A stretch of DNA of 64,000 nt, taken from NCBI RefSeq assembly GCF_009708035.1, contig NZ_WMBQ01000001.1, positions 1,798,001 to 1,862,000 on the forward strand, written 5' to 3'. The notes under the pieces are model-generated. The model had not been told where the DNA came from. It saw only the letters and a program-made list of their open reading frames with translations, and made no database searches. Numbering within the stretch: position 1 is the first letter of the stretch; each line of letters opens with the position of its first letter. The position numbers and the translations under genes were made by a program. Of this stretch, positions 57,423-64,000 are shown piece by piece. Source of the stretch: Hyphomicrobium album (lineage in GTDB: Bacteria > Pseudomonadota > Alphaproteobacteria > Rhizobiales > Hyphomicrobiaceae).

Positions 57423-57857
57423 ATGGTTGCGCGTATCATTGAGCTCGCCCTGTATCGGGCGCAGCGTTCCCTCGCCGAAGACGAACAAGCCGAGCGAGCC
57501 TCTCGCGCACAGGAGCGCACCCGCTTTCATTTCTGGTCGGGCGCTTCCGGCAAGCGTTACGTTCACAGCGTCTACGAGCTGCTGGAGTGCCCGCCGCTCC
57601 CAGCCGCCAATTTCGTTCTCGTCCGCCGCCGCGCCAATGGCCGCGCCGAAGCGCTGTCGATCGGCCGCGTCGGTAACGGCGCCCCCTCGCTCAATCTCGC
57701 CGAGATCCGCCAGCGCGGCGCCGAGCTCGGTGCCGACGAAGTGCACGTGCACCTGCTCGCCGACAACTCCAAGCTCGGCAAGCTGATCGAGTTCGATCTG
57801 CGCACGGGCCAGGTCGAGGCCGACATCGCCCGCCTCGTGGGTGGCCGCGCCCACTAA
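57423..57857 (+). CDS. Conserved small protein of unknown function
   Basis: 144 residues from the ATG at 57423, which has AAGGGA about ten bases upstream; an in-frame ATG at 57345 would add 26 basic residues. Core: RFHFWSGASGKRYVHSVYELLECPPLPAANFVLVRRRANGRAEALSIGRV, ending in a more variable half. Similar short proteins occur next to nrdJ-type or other housekeeping genes in Hyphomicrobiales but have no known role. No signal or membrane segment. Confidence 0.65.
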   Translation: MVARIIELALYRAQRSLAEDEQAERASRAQERTRFHFWSGASGKRYVHSVYELLECPPLPAANFVLVRRRANGRAEALSIGRVGNGAPSLNLAEIRQRGAELGADEVHVHLLADNSKLGKLIEFDLRTGQVEADIARLVGGRAH

Positions 57858-57890
57858 TCCTGGCGCGGTCCGCATTCTCATCCATACGCC

Positions 57891-58577
57891 TTACTCGTCG
57901 CGCGCGGTCAGCACCGTGCGATAGCAGAAGCGCTGTAGGTCCTCGGCCTTGAGCCGTCTGGCGTGTGCCGGACGCCTTCCGAACACCCGCACCATCGACG
58001 CCGCCGTGGCCCGCGTATGCCGGTCGCCCGGCCCGCGTGCCGCAAACGTGCCGACGATCGCCTGCAGCCGCTCGAGCGGCCGCTCGCGAATGCCCAGCGC
58101 GGCGAGATGCGCCAGCGTGCTAGCCAGATAGTCGATGTTGTTGCCCGAGCGGCCGATGCCCCCCCGGATGACGTGCGCCTGTTCGGCGAGCGGGAGATCG
58201 CCAGCGTAGCTCGGATGCGCCCGCTCGACGAGAAACGCTAGCGCCATCACCTCGGGGCGCTCGCCGGTCAGCAGCGTTACCGGTACGAGCGCCTCGCGAT
58301 AGACGCTTCCGACTTGCTCGCGCTCGCGTAGGTAGCGCAGCGTTTGCCGCGCATTGCTGGCCGAGACCCGGAAAGCGATCCCCTCGCACATGCCGCCGCG
58401 GTCAAGCCCCAGCACCAGTCCGGGACGGCGATCCGACCCGCGATGAAAACGGGAATAGATGCAGAAGCTGCGTCGCCAGCCGACGAGCCGGGCATGCACC
58501 ACCTCCTCGGCTTCGAACCCCGGTCGCCACATCAGCGAGCCGTAAGCGAAGATCCAGAGATCATGCGCGTCCGCCAT
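57891..58577 (-). CDS. chaC: Gamma-glutamylcyclotransferase, ChaC type (glutathione-specific)
   Basis: Breaks glutathione into 5-oxoproline and Cys-Gly. 228 residues with the signature FAYGSLMWRPGF near the start and the conserved VGWRRSFCIYSRFHRGS and REGYREALV-type region (SVYREALVPV). Start at 58577 lies two bases past the tyrC stop (TAGcgATG), so it ends the hisC-tyrC operon. Only glutathione degradation is expected; ChaC members do not act on other gamma-glutamyl peptides. Confidence 0.9.
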   Translation of the reverse strand: MADAHDLWIFAYGSLMWRPGFEAEEVVHARLVGWRRSFCIYSRFHRGSDRRPGLVLGLDRGGMCEGIAFRVSASNARQTLRYLREREQVGSVYREALVPVTLLTGERPEVMALAFLVERAHPSYAGDLPLAEQAHVIRGGIGRSGNNIDYLASTLAHLAALGIRERPLERLQAIVGTFAARGPGDRHTRATAASMVRVFGRRPAHARRLKAEDLQRFCYRTVLTARDE

Positions 58578-58579
58578 CG

Positions 58580-59539
58580 CTATTTGCTTTTTCCGCTTTC
58601 CTCGTCGGTCGGGCCGGGACTTGCCCCATGCGCGCGGCCGAAGTCGGGCGCCGGCGTATCCTGGCCGGCGGCGATAATCCCGCGGCGGATGGCGCGTGCG
58701 TCGGCGAAGCGGCGGAATAGCGTGTCGCCGTCGTCCGCCTCGATGGCGCGCTTCAGCTCGGCGAGGTCGTCGGAGAAGCGGCGCAGCATCTCCATGACCG
58801 CTTCCTTGTTGTTCAGGAAGACGTCGCGCCACATCGTCGGGTCCGACGCGGCGATGCGCGTGAAGTCGCGGAAGCCGCCGGCGGAGAACTTGATGACCTC
58901 CTTATCGGTCACGCGCTCCAGGTGCTCGGCGGTGTTGACGATGTTGAAGGCGATGAGGTGCGGGAGGTGGCTCGTGATCCCGAGCACCATGTCGTGGTGC
59001 TGCGGGCTCATGATTTCGACCTTGGAGCCCAAAGCCGTCCAATAGTCCTTCAGCTTCTCGACCGCGGCCGCATCTGTCTGTGGCTCCGGCGTGAGAATAG
59101 TCCAACGCCCGTCGAACAGCTCGGCGAAGCCCGCCTCGGGACCCGACTGCTCGGTGCCGGCGATCGGATGGCCGGGCACGAAGTGCACGCCCTTCGGCAC
59201 GTGGGGAGCCATGTCGCGCACCACCGCCGCCTTCACCGAGCCGACGTCGGTGAGGATCGCCCCCGCCTTGAGGTGGGGAGCAATCTCGGCGGCGAGCGGC
59301 CCGCAAGCGCCGACCGGCACGCTGAGGATGACCAGGTCGGCGCCCTGCACCGCCTCAGCCGCACTGGCATAGCCCTTGCCGATGAGGCCAAGCTTCAATG
59401 CGGTATCGAGCGTCGACTTGGTGCGGGCGCTGCCCACGATCTCCTTGGCGAGACCCTTGCGGCGGGTGGCGTGGCTGATCGACGAGCCGATCAGGCCGAT
59501 CCCGATCAGCGCGACGCGCTCGAACATTGGTTGCGTCAT
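58580..59539 (-). CDS. tyrC: Prephenate / cyclohexadienyl dehydrogenase
   Basis: NAD-dependent oxidation of prephenate or arogenate on the way to tyrosine. 319 residues. The dinucleotide site is [19 protein letters not shown]; the substrate-side conserved segments are [17 protein letters not shown] and the [12 protein letters not shown] histidine region. Its ATG overlaps the hisC stop by 4 bases (ATGA), so it is translationally coupled with the aminotransferase that can supply the next step. Confidence 0.93.
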   Translation of the reverse strand: MTQPMFERVALIGIGLIGSSISHATRRKGLAKEIVGSARTKSTLDTALKLGLIGKGYASAAEAVQGADLVILSVPVGACGPLAAEIAPHLKAGAILTDVGSVKAAVVRDMAPHVPKGVHFVPGHPIAGTEQSGPEAGFAELFDGRWTILTPEPQTDAAAVEKLKDYWTALGSKVEIMSPQHHDMVLGITSHLPHLIAFNIVNTAEHLERVTDKEVIKFSAGGFRDFTRIAASDPTMWRDVFLNNKEAVMEMLRRFSDDLAELKRAIEADDGDTLFRRFADARAIRRGIIAAGQDTPAPDFGRAHGASPGPTDEESGKSK

Positions 59540-60642
59540 GCCGGCCGCCCCCCGACAAAGTCCGCGAGCGCCGCGACCACCGCGCGGTTATCAGCCTCGG
59601 TGCCGATGGTCACCCGAAGGCAATCGGGCAGACCGTAGGAGGCGACCTTACGCACGATGATGGCGCGCGACTTCAAGAACTTGTCGGCGGTGTCAGCGGT
59701 GCGCGCCCCGTCCTTGGCGAAGTGCACAAGGATAAAGTTGGCGACGCTCGGCGTGACCGTCAGGCCGAGCTTCTCCAGCTCCGCGCTGAGCCACGGCATC
59801 CAGCGTTCGTTATGCGCGGCAGAGGCGTCCTCGTGCGCCTTGTCGGCGATCGACGCGGCCCCCGCCGCTATCGCCGGGATCGACACGTTGAACGGCCCGC
59901 GGATGCGGTTCAGGACGTCGGCCACCGCCTCCGGGCAGTAGGCCCAGCCGAGACGAAGGCCCGCCAGCCCGTGGATCTTCGAGAACGTGCGCGTCATCAC
60001 CGTGTTCTGGGTGGTGGCGACCAGCTCTATCCCAGCCTCGTAGTCGTTGCGCTTCACGTACTCGGCATAGGCGGCATCGAGCACCAGCAGCACGTTCTCG
60101 GGGAGCTGCGTCCGCAGGCTGCGCACCTCGTCGAACGAGATGTATGTGCCGGTCGGGTTGTTGGGGTTGGCAAGAAACACGACCTTGGTGCGCGGCGTGA
60201 CACGGCTCACGATCGCGCCGATGTCGGTGCGCAAATTGGTCTCCGGCGCAACGACGGGGGTCGCGCCGTTCGCCAGCACGATGATCTTGTACAGCAGGAA
60301 GCCGTGCTCGGTGAAAATCGCCTCGTCGCCCTCGCCCAGGTAGGCGTGCGCGAGCATGGTGAGCAGCTCGTCGGAGCCGGCCCCGCATACGATGCGCGCC
60401 GGATTGAGCCCGTAGCGCGCCGCGATCGCATCGCGCAGCGCCGTGGCGTTGCCGTCGGGATAGCGTTCCAGGGTACCGGCGGTCTCGCGGAAGGCGGCAA
60501 GCGCCTTCGGGCTCGGCCCGAGCGGCGTCTCGTTGGACGACAGCTTGATCGGCTTCACGCCCGCCGGAAGCCTACTCTCGCCGGGGACATACGGATCGAT
60601 ATCGAGAATGCCCGGCTTGGGCTGGGGAATGGCGATAGCCAT
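59536..60642 (-). CDS. hisC: Histidinol-phosphate aminotransferase (also likely aromatic aminotransferase)
   Basis: Class I/II PLP aminotransferase, 368 residues. N-terminal [19 protein letters not shown] is the HisC signature; the PLP lysine is in [17 protein letters not shown], and NPNNPTGT is present. Start at 60642 is where homology starts; an upstream TTG frame is not needed. Its pairing with tyrC suggests it serves tyrosine and phenylalanine synthesis as well as, or instead of, histidine. Confidence 0.92.
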   Translation of the reverse strand: MAIAIPQPKPGILDIDPYVPGESRLPAGVKPIKLSSNETPLGPSPKALAAFRETAGTLERYPDGNATALRDAIAARYGLNPARIVCGAGSDELLTMLAHAYLGEGDEAIFTEHGFLLYKIIVLANGATPVVAPETNLRTDIGAIVSRVTPRTKVVFLANPNNPTGTYISFDEVRSLRTQLPENVLLVLDAAYAEYVKRNDYEAGIELVATTQNTVMTRTFSKIHGLAGLRLGWAYCPEAVADVLNRIRGPFNVSIPAIAAGAASIADKAHEDASAAHNERWMPWLSAELEKLGLTVTPSVANFILVHFAKDGARTADTADKFLKSRAIIVRKVASYGLPDCLRVTIGTEADNRAVVAALADFVGGRPA

Positions 60643-60819
60643 GAGGGCGTCGTCCGGATTGTTAAGGCCTGGGTTTCCAGGCGCGGCAAGTGATACAGAC
60701 GCCGGCAATGGAACGCAAAGGCTTGGAAGCGATCACAGCTTCCGCCAAAGCCGGTAACCGGGGCGTGTGCGAGCGGCCACTTGACGGCGCCACGCCGGTA
60801 CCGATATTCCCTTCGACAC

Positions 60820-60873
60820 TTCGTGGTGATTTGGCCGGCCGGCTTGCAACCACGTTAAATAAGTCGCTAAAAA
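60820..60873 (+). promoter_or_regulatory. SAM-II riboswitch upstream of metX
   Basis: The compact SAM-II (metA motif) core is visible: CGTGGTGATTT, a GC-rich stem, CTTGCAACCACGTTAAATAAG, then TCGCTAAA. The outer pairing CGTGG/CCACG and the A-rich pseudoknot strand are intact. SAM-II is the usual S-adenosylmethionine sensor before metX and metA in alphaproteobacteria; bound SAM turns the gene off. Confidence 0.92.
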
Positions 60874-60884
60874 GGGCCGCGCGC

Positions 60885-60936
60885 ACCCGGTTAATGGATG
60901 AGCGGCCTCAGGGCCTGCAATCCGGCCGGGTTTTTT
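60885..60936 (+). terminator. Probable attenuator between SAM-II and metX
   Basis: ACCCGG (60885-60890) can pair with CCGGGT (60926-60931), with a second inner pairing CGGCC/GGCCG (60903-60907 with 60924-60928), and a run of six T follows (60931-60936). This would end transcription when SAM is bound. The inner structure is ambiguous. Confidence 0.6.
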
Positions 60937-60978
60937 GTTGCCCTCGCATTGTGCGCGGGCAGGGAGCGCGCATCAGCG

Positions 60979-62178
60979 ATGCCAGTGCATCCGACCTTGG
61001 CGGACGTCGAAACTGACGGTGGGCAGAACCTGCGGCTTGCCGAGGCGAACAGCCCATCGAGCAAGGTGCTTCGCCTGCCCGAGAGCGAGCCGCTGCGGCT
61101 CGCCTGCGACCAACTTTTGGCGCCGATCTCCATCGCCTACGAGACATACGGACAGCTCAACGCCGACAAGTCGAACGCGATCCTCATCTGCCACGCGCTC
61201 ACCGGCGACCAGTACGTCGCATCCCAGCATCCAGTGACCAAGAAGCCCGGCTGGTGGTCGACGCTGGTCGGTCCCGGCAAGCCGGTCGACACCGACCGCT
61301 TCTTCGTCATCTCCCCGAATATTCTCGGCGGCTGCATGGGCTCGACGGGTCCGGCCTCCATCGACCCGAAAACCGGCAAGCCGTACGGCCTCAACTTTCC
61401 GGTCATCACCATCGGCGACATGGTCAACGCGCAGGCGCGCTTGATCGATCATCTCGGCATCGACCAGCTGTTCACCGTCATCGGCGGCTCGATGGGCGGC
61501 ATGCAGGTGCTGGAGTGGGCGGCGAGCCATCCCGAGCGCGTGTTCTCGGCGGTACCGATTGCCACCGCCGCGTGGCATTCGTCTCAGAACATCGCTTTCC
61601 ACGAGGTGGGGCGCCAGGCCGTGATGGCCGACCCCGAGTGGTGCGGCGGCGACTATCATTCCTTCGGCAAGGTGCCGCGCAACGGGTTGTCGGTCGCGCG
61701 CATGGCCGCGCACATTACCTACCTGTCGGAAGACGCGCTGCATCGGAAGTTCGGCCGTTCGCTGCAGGAGCGCTCGAAGGTCACGTTCTCGTTCAATGCA
61801 GATTTCCAGGTGGAGAGCTATCTGCGCCACCAGGGCTCGACATTCGTCGACCGCTTCGACGCCAACAGCTATCTCTACATCACGCGCGCGATGGACTACT
61901 TCGACCTCGCCGCCGAACGCGGCGACGTGCTGGCGAACGCATTTCGCGGGACCAAGGCGCGCTTCTGCGTCGTTTCGTTCACGAGCGACTGGCTCTATCC
62001 GACACGCGAGAGCCGCGAGATCGTGCACGCGCTCAACGCAGTGGCGGCCAACGTCTCCTTCGTCGAGATCGATTCGAACAACGGCCACGACGCGTTTCTG
62101 CTGGAGGAGCCGGAGTTCTTCGCCACCATCCGCGGTTTCTTGACGGCAGCCGGCACCCGGCGCGGGTTGAAGGTATAG
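60979..62178 (+). CDS. metX: Homoserine O-acetyltransferase (or succinyltransferase-like MetX)
   Basis: Activates homoserine for methionine synthesis. 399 residues, alpha/beta hydrolase fold. The nucleophile serine is in [14 protein letters not shown]; the catalytic Asp and His lie near [11 protein letters not shown] and NNGHDAFL. The ATG at 60979 is where homology starts after a short lead; the frame also runs back to an ATG at 60898 inside the attenuator. AGGGAG lies about 12 bases before it, a little far. It leads the metX-metW pair under SAM-II control. Confidence 0.94.
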   Translation: MPVHPTLADVETDGGQNLRLAEANSPSSKVLRLPESEPLRLACDQLLAPISIAYETYGQLNADKSNAILICHALTGDQYVASQHPVTKKPGWWSTLVGPGKPVDTDRFFVISPNILGGCMGSTGPASIDPKTGKPYGLNFPVITIGDMVNAQARLIDHLGIDQLFTVIGGSMGGMQVLEWAASHPERVFSAVPIATAAWHSSQNIAFHEVGRQAVMADPEWCGGDYHSFGKVPRNGLSVARMAAHITYLSEDALHRKFGRSLQERSKVTFSFNADFQVESYLRHQGSTFVDRFDANSYLYITRAMDYFDLAAERGDVLANAFRGTKARFCVVSFTSDWLYPTRESREIVHALNAVAANVSFVEIDSNNGHDAFLLEEPEFFATIRGFLTAAGTRRGLKV

Positions 62179-62184
62179 CGCCAC

Positions 62185-62823
62185 ATGCAGAAGATACCTC
62201 AAGGCCCGGGCTCGCCCCGCGTCGACCACCTGCTCATCGCCGAAATGGTCGAGCCGGGGTCGCGCGTGCTGGACGTGGGCTGCGGTGACGGTGCGCTCCT
62301 GCACCTGCTCGCGGAAACAAAGTCCACTGACGGGCGCGGCGTCGAGCTGTCGCGCGAGCGGGTGAACGCCTGCGTGACGCGGGGGCTGTCGGTCGTTCAG
62401 GGCGACGCGGACCGCGATCTCGCCAATTACCCCGACCAGGCGTTCGACTACGCGATCCTCAGCCTGACCATCCAGGCGACGCACTACCCCAAGACGGTGC
62501 TGGAGAACCTGCTCCGTATCGGCCGGCGGGCCATCGTCTCATTCCCCAATTTCGGGCATTGGCGCATCCGGGCGGAATTGCTGTTCACTGGCCGTATGCC
62601 GCAAACCCGCAACCTGCCCGAGCCTTGGTACGCCAGCCCCGACGCCCACTTGTGCACGATCAAGGACTTTGCCGAGCTGGTTGCCTCGGTGGATGCGGAG
62701 GTCGAGGACGCCGTGGCCTTCAACACCTCCGGGCAGCGGCTCTCCATGCGGCGGTCGATATGGATGCAAAACCTGCTGGGCGAGAAGGCCGTGTTTCTGC
62801 TCCGCAAGCGCTACACCGGCTGA
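62185..62823 (+). CDS. metW: Methionine biosynthesis protein MetW
   Basis: SAM-dependent methyltransferase-fold partner of MetX, 212 residues. Motif I is VLDVGCGDGALL; the MetW-typical VVQGDADRDLANYPDQAFDYAILSLTIQA and FPNFGHWRIRAELLFTGRMP are present. MetW is needed for MetX activity in several proteobacteria that carry the pair. It begins six bases after metX. Confidence 0.95.
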   Translation: MQKIPQGPGSPRVDHLLIAEMVEPGSRVLDVGCGDGALLHLLAETKSTDGRGVELSRERVNACVTRGLSVVQGDADRDLANYPDQAFDYAILSLTIQATHYPKTVLENLLRIGRRAIVSFPNFGHWRIRAELLFTGRMPQTRNLPEPWYASPDAHLCTIKDFAELVASVDAEVEDAVAFNTSGQRLSMRRSIWMQNLLGEKAVFLLRKRYTG

Positions 62824-62978
62824 ACGCTTGTGGCCGGCGACGCTGCGCGGTTTCGCCATACCCTCAATGTTTCCGGCGCTTTCTTGACACCCCCAGGGGC
62901 CGTCACTATGGTGCGCCGCGTTGATAAATCCTGCCGTTTTCGTAAGCCTCGTAATGCTCAGCTGGGCTAGCTCAAACC

Positions 62979-63389
62979 ATGCCGTCCGCAGGGAAAAACG
63001 ACCCCCCGGAACGCGGCGAGATCAGCCCCGAAGAGCGTGAGGCCTTCCGACAGCGATCAGACGCGATCGGGAAACGGCTCGGCGAGGTGAAAGCCCGTCG
63101 CGAGCCGGTAGACCGCTCGGCGGAGAATCGGGCCCGCGGCGAAGCCTTCGCCAAGGCGTTCCGGCTCGTGGCCGAGCTCTTGGTCGGCGTCGGTGTAGGT
63201 GGGTTCATCGGGTGGGCGCTCGATCGCCAACTCGGTACGGGGCCGTGGCTCCTGGTCTTGTTCTTCATCCTCGGCTTTGCCGCGGGAATGTCGAATGTGA
63301 TCCGGTCGGCGCGGATTGAACAAAACAAGCAGCAAGCACGACAGCTTGCATCGCCGTCCGTAACGGACGACGACGAGGACGATAGGTAG
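62979..63389 (+). CDS. atpI: F0F1 ATP synthase accessory subunit I
   Basis: 136 residues: a charged N-terminal helix (EEREAFRQRSDAIGKRLGEVKARR), two membrane helices (about 68-86 and 90-108, LVGVGVGGFIGWALDR and WLLVLFFILGFAAGMSNVI) and an acidic C-terminal tail. This is the AtpI/AtpZ-type protein that assists assembly of the c-ring and starts the atpIBE operon in alphaproteobacteria. Confidence 0.9.
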   Translation: MPSAGKNDPPERGEISPEEREAFRQRSDAIGKRLGEVKARREPVDRSAENRARGEAFAKAFRLVAELLVGVGVGGFIGWALDRQLGTGPWLLVLFFILGFAAGMSNVIRSARIEQNKQQARQLASPSVTDDDEDDR

Positions 63390-63399
63390 GGGAAAAGCC

Positions 63400-64000
63400 T
63401 TGGCTGCTGGTCATGGTCCCATGGAGCAGTTCCAGATCAAGCGGATCATTCCGCTTGAGCTGTTCGGATGGGATGTCTCTTTCACCAATTCGTCCCTGTT
63501 CATGGTGATCGCCATGGCGATCATCCCGCTCTTCTATCTTGTCGCCATGAACCGCCGCGCGCTGGTTCCTGGGCGGCTGCAGTCCACCGCCGAGCTCAGC
63601 TACGAGTATGTCGCCAACATGGTTCGCGACATCGTCGGCGAAGGGGGGATGAAGTACTTCCCCTGGATCTTCACGATCTTCATGTTCATCCTCGTGCTGA
63701 ACCTGCTGGGCCTCTTGCCCTACTCGTTCACGGTCACGAGCCACATCATCGTCACCTTCGCGCTCGCCGCCATGGTCTGGCTGATGGTCACCGTGATCGG
63801 CTTCGTCAACCACGGCCCCGGCTTCCTCAAGCTGTTCGTGCCGTCGGGCGTGCCGTGGTGGCTCTTGCCGATCATCGTCGTGATCGAGCTGATCTCGTAT
63901 CTCATCCGCCCGATTAGCCACTCGGTGCGTCTGTTCGCCAACATGATGGCCGGACACGCCATGCTGAAAGTCTTCGCCGGATTCGTCATCGGCCTCGGGC
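63400..64000 (+). CDS. atpB: ATP synthase F0 subunit a, N-terminal part
   Basis: The window ends inside this gene; about 200 residues are visible. Subunit a forms the proton half-channels against the c-ring. Sequence IKRIIPLELFG, then YSFTVTSHIIVTFALA and the functionally key helix with SHSVRLFANMMAGHAML, which contains the essential arginine. A TTG at 63400 with GGGGAA six bases upstream gives MAAGHGPMEQFQIKR, the usual start; the ATG at 63421 is an alternative. Confidence 0.95.
   Translation, partial: MAAGHGPMEQFQIKRIIPLELFGWDVSFTNSSLFMVIAMAIIPLFYLVAMNRRALVPGRLQSTAELSYEYVANMVRDIVGEGGMKYFPWIFTIFMFILVLNLLGLLPYSFTVTSHIIVTFALAAMVWLMVTVIGFVNHGPGFLKLFVPSGVPWWLLPIIVVIELISYLIRPISHSVRLFANMMAGHAMLKVFAGFVIGLG

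Noticed and set aside
60898-60978. Use of the ATG at 60898 as the metX start
   Set aside because: It lies inside the probable attenuator and adds 27 residues with no homology. The ATG at 60979 fits the family. It is kept as an open point in the findings.

Overview
The window is a 64 kb GC-rich chromosomal segment of an alphaproteobacterium, most likely Hyphomicrobiales. The evidence is a lanthanide-type XoxF methanol dehydrogenase, a SAM-II riboswitch before metX, a tandem glycine riboswitch before gcvT, a BA14K-type protein, a CpdR-like regulator and the infC-rpmI-rplT-pheS-pheT order. Genus cannot be read from the sequence. I saw no rRNA, tRNA, CRISPR array or transposase gene.

Layout. 1-9 kb: end of a GcvT-family gene, then serA-serB and gcvT-gcvH-gcvP on the minus strand with serC divergent. 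This is a serine/glycine/C1 block. 9-18 kb: a terpene-cyclase-fold protein, a PhnD-like binding protein, xoxF with its terminator, an outer-membrane Omp25-omptin fusion, a Tat-exported bicupin oxalate decarboxylase, a diguanylate cyclase and an anchored nuclease-like protein. 18-32 kb: translation genes (infA, lepA, pheT, pheS, rplT, rpmI, infC), a cold-shock gene, cell-envelope genes and a type II NADH dehydrogenase. 32-46 kb: an ApbC/Mrp-DUF971 fusion, the two membrane subunits of a TRAP transporter, a roughly 3 kb insertion between perfect 39-bp direct repeats, stress-type genes, and a TRAP binding protein on the other strand. 46-49 kb: molybdenum cofactor genes mobA, mobB, moaA. 49-54 kb: cpdR-like, hpt, ftsE, ftsX, ydcF-like, plsC-like. 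54-64 kb: a class II (B12) ribonucleotide reductase, chaC, tyrC, hisC, then metX-metW behind a SAM-II riboswitch, and the start of the F0 ATP synthase operon.

How it fits together. XoxF oxidises methanol in the periplasm. The glycine cleavage system and the phosphorylated serine pathway interconvert C1 units, glycine and serine. MoaA/MobA/MobB make the cofactor needed by enzymes such as formate dehydrogenase, and oxalate decarboxylase would produce formate. This is compatible with C1 metabolism, although the C1 assimilation genes themselves are not in the window.

Most unusual region: 36.64-39.65 kb. A 39-bp direct repeat of the 3' end of dctM brackets two genes, a protein resembling the C-terminal domain of the cyanobactin factor PatG with a Cys/Gly-rich N-terminus, and a 579-residue protein with eight cysteine-rich repeats. 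This two-gene cassette is the best candidate for an undescribed system.
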